Positions 1 through 9,122 are shown, numbered from the stretch's first letter. The stretch: 38,309 bases of DNA from Actinomycetes bacterium (GCA_014190095.1 BJFW01000010.1:1-38309); one strand, 5' to 3'. Numbers and translations are program-made. Notes: generated from the sequence alone by a model not told the origin.

Positions 1-193
1 CAGCACTTGCACCTGAGGCTGGATCAAGGGCAATCTCGGACATTTCAATGGCTTGCTCGTGGTGGGGAATCATCATTTGCGCAAACATCACATCGGCGTC
101 GTTGAAATCTGCAGATTCAGACGATGACGTTTCGCCGCATGCTGATAAAAGTGTTACGGCTAGTAGGGCTGAAAAGATGACTCCACGTTTCAT
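1..193 (-). CDS. DUF305-family lipoprotein, partial (truncated by window start)
   Basis: Reverse-strand translation MKRGVIFSALLAVTLLSACGETSSSESADFNDADVMFAQMMIPHHEQAIEMSEIALDPASGASA: lipobox LLSAC followed by the DUF305 motif MMIPHHEQAIEM. Not in the ORF track because it is truncated. Confidence 0.85.
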   Translation of the reverse strand, partial: MKRGVIFSALLAVTLLSACGETSSSESADFNDADVMFAQMMIPHHEQAIEMSEIALDPASGASA

Positions 194-249
194 TTGTGCT
201 CCTTAGGTTTCAAGGGAAAGTAACACGAAATTGATCAAAAAGCAGGTCG

Positions 250-1575
250 TCAGTTGGGCGTCACATTTACCAAGACTGCGGTAACCAAAATGACAATAAG
301 ACCAATGAGGAGTTCGGTGATTGATGCGCGTCTGAGCCTGTCGCGCGATTGGGTAACTGAACCAGACTGGGAGTAATGAAAGCGTTGGACGATTTGCTCA
401 TTTCCATAGGCAAGCCACAGCATGAAGCCGACAAGCGCAATTTTGAGCAGAAGTAAGAGTCCGTGGCTGTTTGCAAAAAGTGAAAGGGGATTTCCATGAA
501 GTCGCAGCGTCTGAATGGATCCTGTGATCACGATGATTGCCACTGCACGTTTTGCGATGTAGCTGAATCGCGAGAAAGCTCGTAATCCTTGCTCGGGATC
601 AACTTTTGGTAATACGACGAAAACTATTGTGATGAGTCCGCCTAGCCAAACTGAAATCGAAGTGGTGTGAAGCACGTCTGTAGGGATGCCCAACCACGGC
701 AAAGCCTGTGAGCGAGAATGACCAACATAAGCAAGTGATACGAGGTACATCACACCAGTTGCTCCGATTACTACCAACTGAGGTTTTTCCAGCCGTCGGG
801 ACCTGAAAATACTGAGCACGATCAAAGCGAGAAGTAGCCCAGAGATCGCGCGAAGCAGATGCATCCCGCCAGCCGTTAAGCCGATTGCATCTCCTGCTGC
901 AGCGATAAGCCCTTTCTCTTCAAAGTTGATGTCACTTGTAAAAGTGAAGAATTGTGCAATAGGGATAATCGCAAGAGAAACTGCTGAAAGAAGTGCCGTT
1001 AACTTGCCACGCTGAGTGAATAGTGCTCCTGCTGCAATAAAGATTTCAACAAACAAAAGTCCGCCAAGGAGGACGATGGCGGCGAAGTTTATGAAGCGCA
1101 AAGCAGTGCGAACTTCTTCAGGAGTGCCTTGCTCATCACCTTCTGGCGCTACAGGTGGAATAAACGCTGGCACTTCTGAAGATGATTGGGGTTGAGCCGC
1201 TTGTTGTATTGAGAATTTCACTCGACCTGAGATGACATGACCATCAACTCCGACGAGTCGCCAACGTGTTGAGATTTCACCGGAAAGTCCTGCTGGTAAA
1301 TCAAAAATGATGACATTCTCGGTAACGCCATGACGTGGCATAGAAAGAGTTGTTCGCGTTCCATCGCCATTGGTGACCGCGCCTGATGCCGAGTTGAGTG
1401 GAACAGGCTTTTCAAAAACGATTGACCACTCTGTTGGCGCGGTTGTTAACTGCTGACCTTCACTTGGGGAACTTTCACTGAATGTGTTGTGAGCGGAAAC
1501 AGGGGAAACATTGAAAGAGAGCGCAGAAATGCTCACAAGTACGCCAAGGATCGAAAGTTTCCGAAGCATTGACAT
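250..1575 (-). CDS. CopC-CopD fusion copper resistance/transport protein (start uncertain: 1596, 1575 or 1569)
   Basis: Signal peptide followed by SAHNTFSESSPSEG (CopC N-terminus), then a multi-pass CopD-like membrane domain (LLGGLLFVEIF...TSISVWLGGL). Confidence 0.85.
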   Translation of the reverse strand: MSMLRKLSILGVLVSISALSFNVSPVSAHNTFSESSPSEGQQLTTAPTEWSIVFEKPVPLNSASGAVTNGDGTRTTLSMPRHGVTENVIIFDLPAGLSGEISTRWRLVGVDGHVISGRVKFSIQQAAQPQSSSEVPAFIPPVAPEGDEQGTPEEVRTALRFINFAAIVLLGGLLFVEIFIAAGALFTQRGKLTALLSAVSLAIIPIAQFFTFTSDINFEEKGLIAAAGDAIGLTAGGMHLLRAISGLLLALIVLSIFRSRRLEKPQLVVIGATGVMYLVSLAYVGHSRSQALPWLGIPTDVLHTTSISVWLGGLITIVFVVLPKVDPEQGLRAFSRFSYIAKRAVAIIVITGSIQTLRLHGNPLSLFANSHGLLLLLKIALVGFMLWLAYGNEQIVQRFHYSQSGSVTQSRDRLRRASITELLIGLIVILVTAVLVNVTPN

Positions 1576-1598
1576 ACCGTACTGGAGTTTTTGCATAC

Positions 1599-1630
1599 AA
1601 AAAGGGCGACCCGTGTGGGCCGCCCTTTTC
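1599..1630 (-). terminator. Rho-independent terminator downstream of the DoxX gene
   Basis: Inverted repeat AAAAGGGCG (1600-1608) / CGCCCTTTT (1621-1629) with inner CCC-GTGT-GGG pairing. On the minus strand it ends in a T-run, just after the DoxX stop at 1665. Confidence 0.8.
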
Positions 1631-1664
1631 GAATTTCTGTGCGGATTATCCGCAGAACTGCAAC

Positions 1665-2084
1665 TTATGGCGCGATTGACCAGAGGCTGTTGCCCAGTGC
1701 TGGTCCAATGTTTGAGTCCTGCATTGCAGCAACTGCAAACAAGAACAATGCGCCACCGGCCATTGAGATGTTCTTCATGAAGCCAATCATTTCTGGCTGC
1801 TTAGCTTCGCCTTGTGCGTTCCAAAAGTCGTGCATCTTCAGTGCCATCACGATGAGCAAGACTGCGAGCACCAAAGCGCCCAAGTCTGCATAAACACCGA
1901 GAATTACTGAAAGGCCACCGAGGAGCATGAGTACGCCTGAGAGAAGGTTTGCCAACTTAGGTGCTGGAACCTTCTTGTACGCGGCGTATCCCGCCATTGC
2001 TTCAGCTTTGGTGAGATGATTGATTCCGCTTGCAATAAACATGAAGGCGAACAGAATTCTGCCTACGAGCATTACTACTTCCAT
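1665..2084 (-). CDS. DoxX family membrane protein
   Basis: MEVVMLVGRILFAFMFIASGINHLTKAEAMAGYAAYKKVPAPKLANLLSGVLMLLGGLSVILG is DoxX-like; AGGAG precedes the ATG at 2084. Confidence 0.8.
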   Translation of the reverse strand: MEVVMLVGRILFAFMFIASGINHLTKAEAMAGYAAYKKVPAPKLANLLSGVLMLLGGLSVILGVYADLGALVLAVLLIVMALKMHDFWNAQGEAKQPEMIGFMKNISMAGGALFLFAVAAMQDSNIGPALGNSLWSIAP

Positions 2085-2197
2085 TGAGTTTCTCCTTATT
2101 GATGTAACCACTTCGGAACCGAAGCCGTTACTTCAACAGTATGCGAACCAACTGGTCGAAATGCGGTTACTCAGGTGCAAGCGACTAGTTTCGAGGC

Positions 2198-2743
2198 ATG
2201 GACATTCGCAAAATAGTTACAACGTGTGAAGACATTCAGGCCGAACTTGGCGAACCTACGGGCCGCATCGTTCGTAAGGCGGTTGCCAGTGCGGTTATTG
2301 ATAACCCACTCGTCGGCAAGCGCCATAAAGACCTCATCATTTTGGAGGCCATGGGGGCAGAGATTTCGGGCTTGCTTGCAGAGCGCGCACTTGCGGCGCT
2401 TGGTGTAGAGGCAAGTGAGGTAACTGCCTATGGCAAGGGTGCAATTGTTGGAACGGCGGGCGAAATTGAGCATGCGGCAGCGCTTATACACCCGCGTTTT
2501 GGTGCTCCGGTGCGCAAGGTGGTCATTAAGGGTGACGACATCATTCCTTCTACAAAGAAGGTCGCAGGCCCAGGTGCATCGCTCACCATTCCAATTACAA
2601 ATAAAGACGACATCTGGTCATTCGATGAGATGGACTCGATTGAAATCTGCATCAGTGATGCACCAATGGCTCACGAAATTGTGGTCAGTGTTGCGTTGGC
2701 AGTTGGTGGTCGTCCGTTCGCTCGCACCAAGAAGCCATCATGA
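2198..2743 (+). CDS. DUF1185 / amino acid synthesis family protein (PF06684-like)
   Basis: 181 aa; motifs GRIVRKAVASAVIDNPLVG, GKGAIVGTAGEIEHAAALIHPRFGAPVR, PSTKKVAGPGASLTIPITNKD. Confidence 0.75.
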   Translation: MDIRKIVTTCEDIQAELGEPTGRIVRKAVASAVIDNPLVGKRHKDLIILEAMGAEISGLLAERALAALGVEASEVTAYGKGAIVGTAGEIEHAAALIHPRFGAPVRKVVIKGDDIIPSTKKVAGPGASLTIPITNKDDIWSFDEMDSIEICISDAPMAHEIVVSVALAVGGRPFARTKKPS

Positions 2744-3051
2744 GTTTCAAAGCGATCATCTTGCTTACGCGCTCAGAAGGCGCAACACATGATCAGTTTG
2801 CCGATTGGTGGTTGAATCAACACGCACCTCTGGCAAAGCAATTGCCAAACCTGCGTAAGGGCGTATTCAACTTGGTGGAAAACCCCACCGATGGCGACCC
2901 AGATGGCCTGTCTGAACTGTGGTTCGACACTCAAGCCGACTTTGAGGCTGCCTATGCAAGCGAAATTGGTAAGGCCGTTGTTGCCGATTCATTAGCAAAT
3001 GTTTCTGGTCGTCGTCGAATGTTCGTGGTGGAAAACACCATTCTCTCGTAA
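2740..3051 (+). CDS. EthD domain protein
   Basis: MSFKAIILLTRSEGATHDQFADWWLNQHAPLAKQLPNLRKGVFN is an EthD-like dimeric alpha-beta barrel; ATGA overlap with the upstream gene. Confidence 0.75.
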   Translation: MSFKAIILLTRSEGATHDQFADWWLNQHAPLAKQLPNLRKGVFNLVENPTDGDPDGLSELWFDTQADFEAAYASEIGKAVVADSLANVSGRRRMFVVENTILS

Positions 3052-3057
3052 GCCAAT

Positions 3058-3438
3058 ATGAATCGCCTTGGTCTCGTCACGTATGTGGCGCGTGAATACG
3101 ACGAAGCGATTGGGTTCTTTGTGGGCAAGTTGGATTTCGCTCTTGTTGAAGACACCGACTTGGGCGATGGCAAACGCTGGGTTGTGGTGTCTGCCGGCGA
3201 AGGTGCTTCGTTGCTGATTGCCCGTGCCGAGAGCGAACAACAGGAAGCAAGTATTGGAAACCAAACCGGTGGGCGAGTGGGTTTCTTTCTACAGACCGAC
3301 GACTTTGAGCGAGACTTTGCAGCGTGGACATCGCGTGGCGTGGTGTTTCGCGAACAGCCACGTCACGAGGTGTACGGAACGGTTGCAGTCTTTGAAGATG
3401 TATATGGCAACACGTGGGATCTCATTCAGCCCGCATGA
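3058..3438 (+). CDS. VOC (glyoxalase/bleomycin resistance) family protein
   Basis: MNRLGLVTYVAREYDEAIGFFVGKLDFALVEDTDLGDGKRWVVVS...TVAVFEDVYGNTWDLIQP, typical VOC fold. Confidence 0.85.
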   Translation: MNRLGLVTYVAREYDEAIGFFVGKLDFALVEDTDLGDGKRWVVVSAGEGASLLIARAESEQQEASIGNQTGGRVGFFLQTDDFERDFAAWTSRGVVFREQPRHEVYGTVAVFEDVYGNTWDLIQPA

Positions 3439-4349
3439 CCACTCGCACGCCACTCTTCGAGCGATTAACGCCATGGATTTTTGTTGCGCTGTGGAGTACG
3501 GGTTTTGTTGTTGCACGATACAGCACGAATAACGCTGGACCGCTTTCGTTTCTTACCGTGCGAATGTTGTGCGCGGCAGTGCTGTTGTACATCATCGCCA
3601 AAATTGTTAAGGCACCAAAACTTGCAAGGGGTTCGTGGTCAACGTCGGCAATCGTTGGCACGTGCATGCATGCCATTTATTTGGGCGGAGTGTTCTATGC
3701 AATAAAGAAAGGACTGCCATCTGGGTTGAGTGCGCTCATCGCAGGTTTGCATCCTGTTGTTACTTCAGTTGCGGGTCGAGTGCTGTTGAAAGAACGCCTG
3801 CGGCGCAGTCAATGGGTTGGCGTGCTGTTGGGAATTTCTGGTGTGCTTGTCGTAGTGGTTGACAAAGTGCATGACGGACTTGGTGACGTCACGAGGCCTG
3901 CATTAATTGCGATGGTTGTATCCGTTATTGGTATGTCGACAGGAACATTGGTGCAACGTGCGCGCGGAAAGGAAATGCCGCTCGTCACTGGTACAGCGGC
4001 GCAATACGTTTCTGCGGGTGCGGTGTTGCTCGTTGCGTCGAGTTTGTTTGAAGACTGGGAGTTCAACATCAACACCGAGTTGGTGCTTGCGATGCTGTGG
4101 TCGGTGTTCATTCTTTCCATCGCAGCGGTCATGCTGATGATGCTGCTCATCTCGCGGCATTCCGCCGCACGCGTAAGCAGCCTGTTCTTTCTCACCCCAG
4201 CTCTGAGCGCAATTGAAAGCGCAATCTTGTTTGGTGAGCGGCTAAGCCCACTTGCACTTGTGGCATTGGTGGTAGCGCTGACCGGGGTGTGGTTGACCAT
4301 GCGAAATCCGACGGTTGCACCTTCACCCGAATCGTTGCTTGCCGATTAG
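3435..4349 (+). CDS. EamA/DMT superfamily transporter
   Basis: About 10 TM segments; FVALWSTGFVVARYSTNNAGPLSFLTVRMLCAA is EamA-like. ATGA overlap with the VOC gene supports a start at 3435. Confidence 0.85.
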   Translation: MTTRTPLFERLTPWIFVALWSTGFVVARYSTNNAGPLSFLTVRMLCAAVLLYIIAKIVKAPKLARGSWSTSAIVGTCMHAIYLGGVFYAIKKGLPSGLSALIAGLHPVVTSVAGRVLLKERLRRSQWVGVLLGISGVLVVVVDKVHDGLGDVTRPALIAMVVSVIGMSTGTLVQRARGKEMPLVTGTAAQYVSAGAVLLVASSLFEDWEFNINTELVLAMLWSVFILSIAAVMLMMLLISRHSAARVSSLFFLTPALSAIESAILFGERLSPLALVALVVALTGVWLTMRNPTVAPSPESLLAD

Positions 4350-4448
4350 TTCAAAGCCCATGTGGGCTAGGCCTTGTATTTTCAGGCGCTCCACTTTATG
4401 TAATGTAAAGAACGTCATATATCAGATGTGTATTACAAGGGGAAACCA

Positions 4449-5642
4449 ATGGCACTTGCAGAACGTTTAGAGCGACTCGGAACTGAGACCGCATTTGCTG
4501 TTTCACTTGCTGCAGCCGAATGGGGCGCAAAAGGAAATCGCATTTTCCCATTTCACCTTGGTGACTTAAACATTGCGACACCGCAGAATGTTGTTGATGC
4601 AATGAACAAAGCGATCAAAGACGGAAAGACGGGTTACTGCCCAGCTGCAGGAATTCCGCAGTTGCGCGAAGCGCTTGCAGAAGATGTTGGTAGTCGACGT
4701 GGACTTTCATTTGCACCAAGCAACGTTGTTGTTCAACCTGGCGGCAAACCAGTCATTACCAAGTTCATTCAAACGGTGATGAACCCGGGTGAAGAAGTGT
4801 TGTACCCAAACCCTGGCTATCCAATTTATGAAAGTCAGATTGAGTACTTCGGTGGTGTTGCGAAGTCGTATCGCTACATCCCGTCATCAACAGGATTCAA
4901 TATTGATCTAGACCAATTGAAGTCGCAAATTACTTCCAAGACCAAGGCGATTATCTACAACGACTTGCAGAACCCGATTGGTGCTGAATCAACTGATGCC
5001 GAGCGCGAAGCAATTGCCGAGATTGCCATCAAGCACAACCTGTGGGTGCTGTCGGACGAAGCATATTTTGAAATGCGTTACTCAGGAACTTCGAAGTCAA
5101 TTGCGTCGCTTCCGGGCATGCTCGAGCGCACCGTCATTTTGTACACCTTCTCAAAGAAGTTTGCGATGACCGGCTGGCGCTTAGGTGCTGCCATTGCTCC
5201 AACCGAGCTTGCAAACCAAATTGCAAAACTGAACACCAACGACGAGTCGTGCACCACGCACTTCGTGCAATACGGGGGAGTTGAAGGCGTACGTGGAGAT
5301 CAGTCGTCCATTCCAAAAATGTTGGATACCTTGAAAGAGCGTCGCGACATTGCAGTAAATATGTTGAACGCAATGCCGGGTGTAAGTTGCCACTCTCCAG
5401 AAGCTGCGTTCTATTTGTTCCCCGATGTAACCGAGGCAATGGAGCGCAAGGGAATCGACGACTTGGCAGTGTTTGCAGAGCAGGCTCTGCATGCGACAGG
5501 TGTTTCATTCTGCACGCGTCGTCATTTTGGTCGCCCACAGGAAGGCGAAAAGCGCAACTATGTTCGCTTCGCTTTCTCGGGAATTGACAAGCAAGATATC
5601 CAAGAAGGCATGGATTTGCTCGGTAGTTGGATTGCTGAATAA
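4449..5642 (+). CDS. Class I/II PLP-dependent aminotransferase
   Basis: Fold-type I motifs TGYCPAAGIPQLREALA, YPNPGYPIYES, SDEAYFEMRY and SKKFAMTGWRLGA (PLP lysine). Confidence 0.85.
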   Translation: MALAERLERLGTETAFAVSLAAAEWGAKGNRIFPFHLGDLNIATPQNVVDAMNKAIKDGKTGYCPAAGIPQLREALAEDVGSRRGLSFAPSNVVVQPGGKPVITKFIQTVMNPGEEVLYPNPGYPIYESQIEYFGGVAKSYRYIPSSTGFNIDLDQLKSQITSKTKAIIYNDLQNPIGAESTDAEREAIAEIAIKHNLWVLSDEAYFEMRYSGTSKSIASLPGMLERTVILYTFSKKFAMTGWRLGAAIAPTELANQIAKLNTNDESCTTHFVQYGGVEGVRGDQSSIPKMLDTLKERRDIAVNMLNAMPGVSCHSPEAAFYLFPDVTEAMERKGIDDLAVFAEQALHATGVSFCTRRHFGRPQEGEKRNYVRFAFSGIDKQDIQEGMDLLGSWIAE

Positions 5643-5644
5643 CC

Positions 5645-6604
5645 ATGGCAAAAGTAGTAATTACTGGCAAAATTCCTGCAGTTGCAGTTGAGCAATTGCG
5701 TGCCGAACACGACGTTGTGTCGTGGGACGAGCCGGTAGCGATTACACGTGAAGAGTTATTGAAGCGCGTTAAGGGTGCAGATGCCATTGTTTCACTGCTT
5801 ACCGAAAAAGTAGATGCAGAACTATTGGATGCCGCTGGCCCACAACTGAAAGTGGTGTCAAACGTTGCTGTTGGTTACAACAACATTGATGTTCCGGCAT
5901 GCAAAGAACGCAATGTGTTGGTGACGAATACGCCTGGTGTGCTCACCGAGGCAACAGCCGATATTGCAATGGCACTCATTCTGATGTCCACGCGTCGCTT
6001 GGCAGAAGGCGAGCGAGTAATTCGCAAGCAAGATCCGTGGCAGTGGGGAATGTTTTACATGTTGGGCTCAGGCATTCAGGGAAGCCAACTTGGCATTGTT
6101 GGCATGGGGTTGATTGGCGCAGCAGTTGCGCGCCGCGCAAAAGCATTCGGCATGACCATTGCGTACACAAAGCGCAGTCCACTCGATGCCGCAACAGCAA
6201 AAGAACTTGATGCCAAGCACATGTCAATGGATGAACTCTTGGCAACGAGTGATGTGGTTTCGCTGCACTGTCCGTATTCGCCAGAGACACATCACCTCAT
6301 GAACGCAGAGACCATCGGCAAAATGAAGAAGTCTGCATACCTTATTAACACCGCACGTGGCCCAGTTGTTGATGAAGCAGCGTTGGTAGATGCACTGCGC
6401 AGTAATGCAATTGCTGGAGCAGGGCTCGATGTGTTCGAGCACGAGCCGAAGGTGCATGAAGGTTTGCTTGGGCTAGACAACGCGGTACTCATTCCACATT
6501 TGGGCTCGGCAACTGTTGAAACGCGAACCGCGATGGCAACTACTGCGGCGACGAATTCGCTTGCAGTGCTTGCGGGTAAAACCGCACCAAACCTTGTTGG
6601 CTAG
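5645..6604 (+). CDS. D-2-hydroxyacid dehydrogenase (glyoxylate/hydroxypyruvate reductase type)
   Basis: LGIVGMGLIGAAVARRAKAFGM (Rossmann), NTARGPVVDEAALVDAL, GAGLDVFEHEP, LIPHLGSAT. Confidence 0.9.
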   Translation: MAKVVITGKIPAVAVEQLRAEHDVVSWDEPVAITREELLKRVKGADAIVSLLTEKVDAELLDAAGPQLKVVSNVAVGYNNIDVPACKERNVLVTNTPGVLTEATADIAMALILMSTRRLAEGERVIRKQDPWQWGMFYMLGSGIQGSQLGIVGMGLIGAAVARRAKAFGMTIAYTKRSPLDAATAKELDAKHMSMDELLATSDVVSLHCPYSPETHHLMNAETIGKMKKSAYLINTARGPVVDEAALVDALRSNAIAGAGLDVFEHEPKVHEGLLGLDNAVLIPHLGSATVETRTAMATTAATNSLAVLAGKTAPNLVG

Positions 6605-6610
6605 TTAGGT

Positions 6611-7054
6611 CTATTGACCGGCAGTGGTCAACGCATCGAGCAACGTATTCCAGCCAAGCGTTGCGCACTTGATGCGTACTGGAAACTTCACGACACCCTG
6701 AAGAGCTTCTAGGTCGCCGAGGTTAAGTGATTCATCAACTGGTGATTCATCTTCATCAACCGTCATCATCGACTTGAACTTCTTCACGATTGCTTTCACC
6801 TGTTCGACAGGCTTGCCCTTGATCGCCGAAGTCATCATGGATGCAGAGCTTTGACTGATTGAGCAACCAGAACCGTTAAAACGAACATCGGTGACGATGC
6901 CGTTTTGAACGTCGACGAAAATGCGAATCTCATCGCCACACAGTGGGTTATGACCTTCAGCGCTTACTGCAGGTGCATCAAGTTCGCCACGGTTGCGGGG
7001 CGTGCGGTAGTGATCAAGGATGATTTCTCTGTAGAGGTCTTCAAGTCCGGCCAT
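6611..7054 (-). CDS. sufU: SufU-type Fe-S cluster assembly protein
   Basis: LYREIILDHYRTPRNRG, NPLCGDEI, GSGCSISQSSASMM, RIKCATLGWNTL. Confidence 0.93.
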   Translation of the reverse strand: MAGLEDLYREIILDHYRTPRNRGELDAPAVSAEGHNPLCGDEIRIFVDVQNGIVTDVRFNGSGCSISQSSASMMTSAIKGKPVEQVKAIVKKFKSMMTVDEDESPVDESLNLGDLEALQGVVKFPVRIKCATLGWNTLLDALTTAGQ

Positions 7055-7072
7055 GTTCGCTCCTTGGTCTAC

Positions 7073-8299
7073 TCAGAAGATATCTGACGCACTGTCGAGC
7101 GCGTCGGCCAACATGTCGGCCTCTTGTTGGGTGTTGTACAGGTAGAAGCTTGCGCGCGCAGTGGCGTTGGCTCCGAGAATTCGCATCAGTGGCTTGGCGC
7201 AGTGGTGACCGGCGCGTACGCACACATTTGACTGGTCGAGCACTTGGCTGAGGTCGTGTGGGTGAATGCCGCGGAAAGCAAACGAAAAGGTTGCGCCGCG
7301 CAGTTCAGGGTTGGTTGGACCGTGAATGGTGATGTCATCGCCGAATCGAGCGGTCAGCGAATTCAGCACATACGTGCTCATCTCAATTTCATGGCGACGG
7401 ATGTTTGCCATGCCGAGGTTCTCGAGGTAATTCACGGCAGCACCAAGTGCAATGACTTCTGCAATTGCAGGGGTTCCGGCTTCAAACTTTGCTGGTAATT
7501 CTGCAGTAGTAAATCCGTCAAGGCGAACGTCGGCAATCATGTTGCCTCCACCAAGAAATGGTGGGAGTGCTTCAAGAAGTTCCTCGCGACCCCACAACAC
7601 ACCAACACCAGAAGGTCCACACATTTTGTGCGAGCTGAAGGTGACGAAGTCTGCGTCCCATGCTTGAACGTCGGTTGGCTGATGCGGAACCGACTGGCAG
7701 CCGTCGACGATGGCAATCGCTCCAGCTTTGTGGGCTGCGGCGCATAGTTGTTGAACAGGGTTGATGGTGCCCAACACGTTTGACATTGAGGTGAACGAAA
7801 ACGCTTTAACACCTTGCAACAACGAATCAAGATTTGACAGATCGAGTTGACCATCGCTAGTGAGCGGGACCCAACGCAATTGAATTCCGCGCTCAGCCAC
7901 CAGCATGTGCCACGGCACGATGTTGGCGTGGTGCTCCATATGCGTAAGCAGCACGGTGTCGCCGGCATTCATGTTTGCGCGACCCCACGACATAATCACC
8001 AAGTTCAATGCTTCGGTTGCGTTCTTGGTGAAGATCACTTCGTGTGCTTTTGGTGCGTTGATGAACTTGGCTAACGCCGTGCGAGTTCCTTCAAACAAAT
8101 CGGTTGCTTCGGCGGCAAGTTGATACGCGCTGCGATTAATTGGCGCGTATCCATTCGACATGAAATTGGCGAGTGCATCAATGACCACTTGTGGCTTTTG
8201 CGACGTGTTGGCGCTGTCTAGATAGACAAGCGGTTTGTCATTGATCAGTCGATGCAAGACAGGGAAGTCTTGGCGAATGGATGCGACGTCTAGTGACAT
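7073..8299 (-). CDS. sufS: Cysteine desulfurase SufS
   Basis: YLDSANTSQKPQ, NATEALN, ADFVTFSSHKMCGPSGVGVLWG, CVRAGHHCAKPLM. Confidence 0.95.
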   Translation of the reverse strand: MSLDVASIRQDFPVLHRLINDKPLVYLDSANTSQKPQVVIDALANFMSNGYAPINRSAYQLAAEATDLFEGTRTALAKFINAPKAHEVIFTKNATEALNLVIMSWGRANMNAGDTVLLTHMEHHANIVPWHMLVAERGIQLRWVPLTSDGQLDLSNLDSLLQGVKAFSFTSMSNVLGTINPVQQLCAAAHKAGAIAIVDGCQSVPHQPTDVQAWDADFVTFSSHKMCGPSGVGVLWGREELLEALPPFLGGGNMIADVRLDGFTTAELPAKFEAGTPAIAEVIALGAAVNYLENLGMANIRRHEIEMSTYVLNSLTARFGDDITIHGPTNPELRGATFSFAFRGIHPHDLSQVLDQSNVCVRAGHHCAKPLMRILGANATARASFYLYNTQQEADMLADALDSASDIF

Positions 8300-8307
8300 G
8301 GCAGCAA

Positions 8308-9057
8308 TTAGTCCTTGTACGCCTCGTAGCCAGATTTCTCGAGCTCCTCGGCAATTTCCATTCCACCTGATTTCACAATGCGACCATCAACCATGATGTG
8401 CACAAAGTCTGGCTGCAATTCGTCGAGCAAGCGCTGATAGTGCGTGATCAACACGATGCCCATCTTTGGACGCTCTTTGCGAACTTCACGAATTCCTGCA
8501 GCAACGATGCGCAATGCGTCAATGTCGAGACCAGAGTCGGTCTCGTCCAGAATGGCGACTTCTGGTTCAAGAATTGCCATCTGCATAATTTCGTTGCGCT
8601 TCTTTTCGCCGCCCGAGAAGCCTTCGTTGAGATAGCGATCGACGAACGTTGAGTCCATGCCAAGTCGCTTCATCCACGACATTGCGGACAGTCGCAACTC
8701 AAGCACGGAGAGATCGATTCCTTTACGTGCTGAGAGTGCCTGACGAAGGAATTGAATGACTGACACGCCAGCAATTTCTTGCGGATACTGGAAACCTAGG
8801 AAGATGCCGGCCTTGGCGCGAGCATCGGTGGGCCATTCGGTGATCTCTTCGCTATGGAAGAAGATTTTCCCCGACACCAATTCGTATTCAGGAGAGGCGA
8901 GCAAGGTGTTAGCAAGGGTGGATTTGCCGGAGCCGTTTGGGCCCATGATGGCGTGGACTTCGCCCTCATTAACGGTGATGGAGAGGCCGCGGAGAATCTC
9001 TGCTTCGCCTTCCACCGGCTTGGCGTGGAGGTTGTCAACCCTGAACAGTTCGGTCAC
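8308..9057 (-). CDS. sufC: Fe-S cluster assembly ATPase SufC
   Basis: Walker A GPNGSGKST, signature FSGGEKKRNEIMQM, LDETDSGLDIDALR. The track ORF runs further upstream but overlaps the desaturase; a GTG at 9057 (VTELFRVDNLHAK) is the likely start. Confidence 0.93.
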   Translation of the reverse strand: MTELFRVDNLHAKPVEGEAEILRGLSITVNEGEVHAIMGPNGSGKSTLANTLLASPEYELVSGKIFFHSEEITEWPTDARAKAGIFLGFQYPQEIAGVSVIQFLRQALSARKGIDLSVLELRLSAMSWMKRLGMDSTFVDRYLNEGFSGGEKKRNEIMQMAILEPEVAILDETDSGLDIDALRIVAAGIREVRKERPKMGIVLITHYQRLLDELQPDFVHIMVDGRIVKSGGMEIAEELEKSGYEAYKD

Positions 9058-9090
9058 GGGGTCAAGTGTATTCAGGGCTTTGGTAATTAG

Positions 9091-9106
9091 CACTACGGAC
9101 GTAGTG
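9091..9106. promoter_or_regulatory. Perfect 16-bp dyad CACTACG-GA-CGTAGTG upstream of sufC (candidate operator)
   Basis: 7-bp perfect arms flanked by AATT on both sides, 34 bp upstream of the sufC GTG. Confidence 0.5.
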
Positions 9107-9122
9107 GAAATTAAGCCAGGCT

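Noticed and set aside
4355-4368. AGCCCA-TG-TGGGCT hairpin after the DMT transporter as an intrinsic terminator
   Set aside because: Short stem, very small loop and no adjacent T-run, so too weak to call.
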